A DNA stretch of 24,699 nt. It comes from an uncultured Clostridia bacterium. GTDB taxonomy: Bacteria > Bacillota > Clostridia > UMGS1810. Numbering within the stretch: position 1 is the first letter of the stretch; every line of letters begins with the position of its first letter. Below are positions 22,482 through 24,699 of the stretch, one piece after another. Where the stretch lies: positions 1 to 24,699 of the forward strand of contig CALGRC010000025.1 of assembly GCA_937959315.1 (NCBI GenBank), written 5' to 3'. The notes under the pieces are model-generated. The model was not told the DNA's origin and did not search any database. It was given only the letters and a program-made list of their open reading frames with translations. The position numbers and the translations under genes were made by a program.

Positions 22482-23052
22482 ATAGTTTCAAATACCAAAG
22501 CAGCTGCACCTCATGGGCCACCTCCGGTTCTGCGGCATATGCCTGCGCATGGATACACTGCAAAACCGCCCCCTGCCGGTGATAAAACCGGCAAGCGGGC
22601 ACATTGGTATTCTGACATTCAATTTTCATTTGCCGCAGCCCCTGCCGGCGCGACCAGCCAGCCGCCATATCAAACAGCCGCTGCCCAATCCCCTGCCGCT
22701 GATAAGCAGGCGTAACGCGCAAGTCCCACAGAACGCTGATATCATTACGGCCGCCAAGCATATGCACCCCATCCGTCCGGGAAGCTACCGCTGCGCCGCC
22801 AACAGGCGTTTTCCCATCATATGCCAGAAAAAATGCCCAATTGGAAAGGTCAAACCGCCTTGGAAGCCCGGCCATCTGCTCCCACTTGCCCAAATCTTTG
22901 ACATACGGATCTACCCTGTGTTCCGTTAATACCGCGCCGCCCAGCCCACGGTCGGGCCACTCCACAGCAAACTCGCTTTCCACTTGCACCAGCATGGGGA
23001 TGGTGTCATAATCCGCCAGCATATCTGCCCCTGCCTGCCGATAGGTTACCAT
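22480..23052 (-). CDS. GNAT-family N-acetyltransferase, streptothricin-acetyltransferase-like
   Basis: The 190-residue protein has the GNAT core: a beta strand LWDLRVTP followed by the acetyl-CoA pyrophosphate loop QRQGIG (the R/Q-x-x-G-x-G/A motif), a helix, then KIECQNTNVPACRFYHRQGAVL. The NTNVPACRFY segment and the ending EVQLLWYLKL are the pattern of the Sat/streptothricin acetyltransferase group, which acetylates an amine with acetyl-CoA in the cytoplasm. Residues 1-80 before the core are longer than in minimal GNATs. Drug resistance cannot be claimed: housekeeping relatives share the pattern. The ATG follows AGGCGG on the minus strand and lies eight bases after the hydrogenase stop, so the gene is the last of that operon. 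Confidence 0.85.
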   Translation of the reverse strand: MVTYRQAGADMLADYDTIPMLVQVESEFAVEWPDRGLGGAVLTEHRVDPYVKDLGKWEQMAGLPRRFDLSNWAFFLAYDGKTPVGGAAVASRTDGVHMLGGRNDISVLWDLRVTPAYQRQGIGQRLFDMAAGWSRRQGLRQMKIECQNTNVPACRFYHRQGAVLQCIHAQAYAAEPEVAHEVQLLWYLKL

Positions 23053-23060
23053 ATGCCCGC

Positions 23061-24533
23061 CTACCGCTCCAACCAGATTTGATCAAAGCTGTGCTCTTCA
23101 AAATTGGCATGGATATTATCAATGTTTGACAGTTCCAGCAGCTTTTTGCGGTTGCGCACCACCTTGTCCACAGGTGCATAACCGCCTGGGCCGTTGACAC
23201 AGCCGCCCTCGCAGGCCATACCCTCAATGAAATTCTCCGGCAGCTTGCCCGCCTGCAAAAGCTGGAGCGCCTTTTTGCACTCCAGTGCGCCGTTACAGCG
23301 GTTGGCCAGCACCGGCGCCGCAATTTCCCGTTCATCCAATGCGCGCATGACCGCGCCCGTCACCCCGCCGCTTGCGGCAAACTGCTTGCCATAAATACTG
23401 CCGTCCTGGTCTGCATCCTGCTTGTCTTTGTCAAACTGCAGCTCCTTGGCGTCAATCATCGCACATAGCTCTTCAAAGGTCATGACATAATCGGTATCCC
23501 CGCGCAGCTCCTCATGTAAAATTTCGGTTTTCTTCGCTGTGCATGGGCCAATGAACACCACCACCGCATCGCTGTGCTGCGCCTTCAAATACCGCGCCGT
23601 TGCAATCATGGGCGAAACCGTCCCCGATACGTTTGGCAAAAGCTTAGGGAAGTGCTTGGCAATCATATTGTAAAACGCCGGGCAGCAGGAGGTGGTCATG
23701 GTCTGGCCCGCTTCCAGCCGTTCGGCCAGCTCTGCCGCCTCATGCACCGAAACCGCATCGGCGCCCAGCGCCACTTCCACCGAATCGGCAAACCCAACCT
23801 GCTTGAGGATATCCTTGATCATCCCAATGGTGACATCCGGCCCAAACTGCCCCTCAATGGCAGGCGCAAACACCGCATATACCGGTTTCCCAGCGCGGAT
23901 TTCATCAATCACATCCACCATATACGAATCGTCCGAAATGGCCCCAAACGGGCATTCCACCGTGCACCGCCCGCAGTTGATGCATTTGGACTCGTCAATG
24001 GTAACAATTTTGTTTTCATCCATACTAATCGCATCTACCGGGCAGGCGCGCTTGCAGGGGCGCACCAGGTCGGCAATGGCATTGTACGGGGAAACCTTGG
24101 CACACCGGCCGCATTCCCTGCACTTTTCCTGGTCGATATGCGCGCCGCTGCTGTTGACCGAAATGGCTCCAAACGGGCAGGCCTTTAAGCAATTTTTTGC
24201 CATGCATTTCTGGCAGTTTTGCGTCACTGAAAACCGGTTGATGGGGCACCCTTCGCACGCAGAAGGGATAACATGCACCACCTGCCGTTTGGAACGGTCT
24301 ACCGGAACGCCCATTGGCGTTTTGCCCGACGCCAAGTTGACCCGCTGGCGGACAATTTCCCGTTCGCGGTACACACAGCAGCGGAACCGCGCTTTTACGC
24401 CGGGAATGACGTCAAAAGGGATCTGCTCCTTTGCCGTTTCCAAATCCCCGCGGAATGCATGCCGCGCTACTTCCTTCAACACTTCATATTTTATCTGTTT
24501 GGTATCGGATGTAAATGTAAACATGCCGCTCAA
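23061..24533 (-). CDS. Monomeric [FeFe] hydrogenase with N-terminal ferredoxin domains (group B-like)
   Basis: The 490-residue protein has Cys-rich iron-sulfur motifs at about residues 94-210 (CEGCPINRF, CQKCMAKNCLKACP, CRECGRC, PCKRACP, CINCGRCTVECP) and then the H-cluster domain. The three signature loops are TSCCPAFY (L1), FIGPCTAKKTE (L2) and EGMACEGGCVNGPG (L3). They provide the four H-cluster cysteines and the adjacent proton-transfer Cys, so catalysis is likely. PAFY instead of the PGW of group A, and EGGC instead of PGGC, fit the group B or monomeric type, often linked to ferredoxin redox balance in fermenting anaerobes. In the second ferredoxin repeat the expected Cys before Pro is Ser (AKVSPYNAI). 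The start may be TTG 24533, four bases after AAGGGGG, or ATG 24524, thirteen bases after it. It is co-transcribed with its neighbours on both sides. Confidence 0.9.
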   Translation of the reverse strand: MSGMFTFTSDTKQIKYEVLKEVARHAFRGDLETAKEQIPFDVIPGVKARFRCCVYREREIVRQRVNLASGKTPMGVPVDRSKRQVVHVIPSACEGCPINRFSVTQNCQKCMAKNCLKACPFGAISVNSSGAHIDQEKCRECGRCAKVSPYNAIADLVRPCKRACPVDAISMDENKIVTIDESKCINCGRCTVECPFGAISDDSYMVDVIDEIRAGKPVYAVFAPAIEGQFGPDVTIGMIKDILKQVGFADSVEVALGADAVSVHEAAELAERLEAGQTMTTSCCPAFYNMIAKHFPKLLPNVSGTVSPMIATARYLKAQHSDAVVVFIGPCTAKKTEILHEELRGDTDYVMTFEELCAMIDAKELQFDKDKQDADQDGSIYGKQFAASGGVTGAVMRALDEREIAAPVLANRCNGALECKKALQLLQAGKLPENFIEGMACEGGCVNGPGGYAPVDKVVRNRKKLLELSNIDNIHANFEEHSFDQIWLER

Positions 24534-24544
24534 CCGTCCCCCTT

Positions 24545-24699
24545 TTAATAATCATACCGTTCCACATCTTTTCCCAGCCGCCGCAGAACCTCCGCCAGCT
24601 CGTCCAAAATCCGCAGCTTGATGCTCAAATCAATGGGCAGGCTGGGGTTTTGGTGCGCCGGGTTGATGGATTTCCCAACAAACAGCTTCAAACAGGTAC
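24545..24699 (-). CDS. C-terminal end of an unidentified protein
   Basis: On the minus strand an open frame enters at the window edge and stops with TAA at 24547-24545. The visible 51 residues include CLKLFVGKSINPAH, SLPIDLSIKLRILDEL and the end LRRLGKDVERYDY. The last part is a charged amphipathic helix. I cannot name the family. The gap to the hydrogenase start is 11 bases, so the gene is the upstream member of the same operon and probably functionally linked to hydrogenase or redox control. Confidence 0.6.
   Translation of the reverse strand, partial: TCLKLFVGKSINPAHQNPSLPIDLSIKLRILDELAEVLRRLGKDVERYDY

Noticed and set aside
22480..23052. Calling the GNAT gene an antibiotic-resistance gene
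   Set aside because: The motif pattern is shared by many acetyltransferases of unknown substrate, and the gene sits in a backbone hydrogenase operon, not in a resistance cassette.
1..24699. CRISPR arrays, tRNA and rRNA genes
   Set aside because: No regularly spaced direct repeats and no cloverleaf or ribosomal RNA signatures were seen on either strand by eye.

Overview
The window reads as a chromosomal segment of a Gram-positive, Clostridia-like anaerobe, probably a gut Oscillospirales-type organism. The reasons are a HrcA/CIRCE-controlled groESL operon, strong Shine-Dalgarno sites, the long fused PurL, an SLH-domain surface protein and a ferredoxin-rich [FeFe] hydrogenase. Two base compositions meet near 6456-6507: an AT-rich accessory part on the left and a clearly GC-richer housekeeping backbone on the right.

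Bases 1-6506 are accessory. The end of a BspA-like leucine-rich-repeat surface protein (1-816) is followed by a 660-base stretch without a convincing gene. That stretch carries a perfect consensus promoter (914-942), about 430 bases dense in complementary segments, and an intrinsic terminator (1379-1408), so it probably encodes a large structured noncoding RNA. Next comes an integrated replicon: a 30-residue ORF, a helix-turn-helix-like protein, a 105-residue unknown protein behind an 18-bp palindromic operator, a replication origin, a CRESS-type Rep (HUH nuclease plus SF3 helicase), an FtsK/TcpA-like membrane ATPase, a Tn916-type excisionase and a tyrosine integrase. The origin is a perfect 13-bp hairpin presenting TAGTATTAC, the nonanucleotide of circoviruses and nanoviruses. 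A tandem 7-bp repeat lies directly beside it, as in circoviruses. The set looks like an integrative, mobilizable, rolling-circle element inserted just upstream of ychF.

Bases 6507-14424 are backbone: ychF, a fused purL and a purine nucleoside phosphorylase in close succession, then groES-groEL behind a CIRCE operator and closed by a strong terminator. Bases 14425-18306 hold an S-layer-type protein whose leader contains a C12 tract folded exactly into an imperfect hairpin. A bidirectional terminator separates it from a leftward pair: a GT-C-like membrane protein and a DUF1861 beta-propeller protein. Divergently, guaB (IMP dehydrogenase) runs rightward from its own promoter and has an unclear, possibly AUU, start codon. 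A second bidirectional terminator separates guaB from a leftward operon: an unidentified gene cut by the window edge, a monomeric [FeFe] hydrogenase and a GNAT acetyltransferase.

The main discovery candidates are the CRESS-like origin and Rep in a bacterial integrative element, and the large structured RNA beside it. All calls come from reading the sequence by eye. No similarity search, folding program or covariance model was run.
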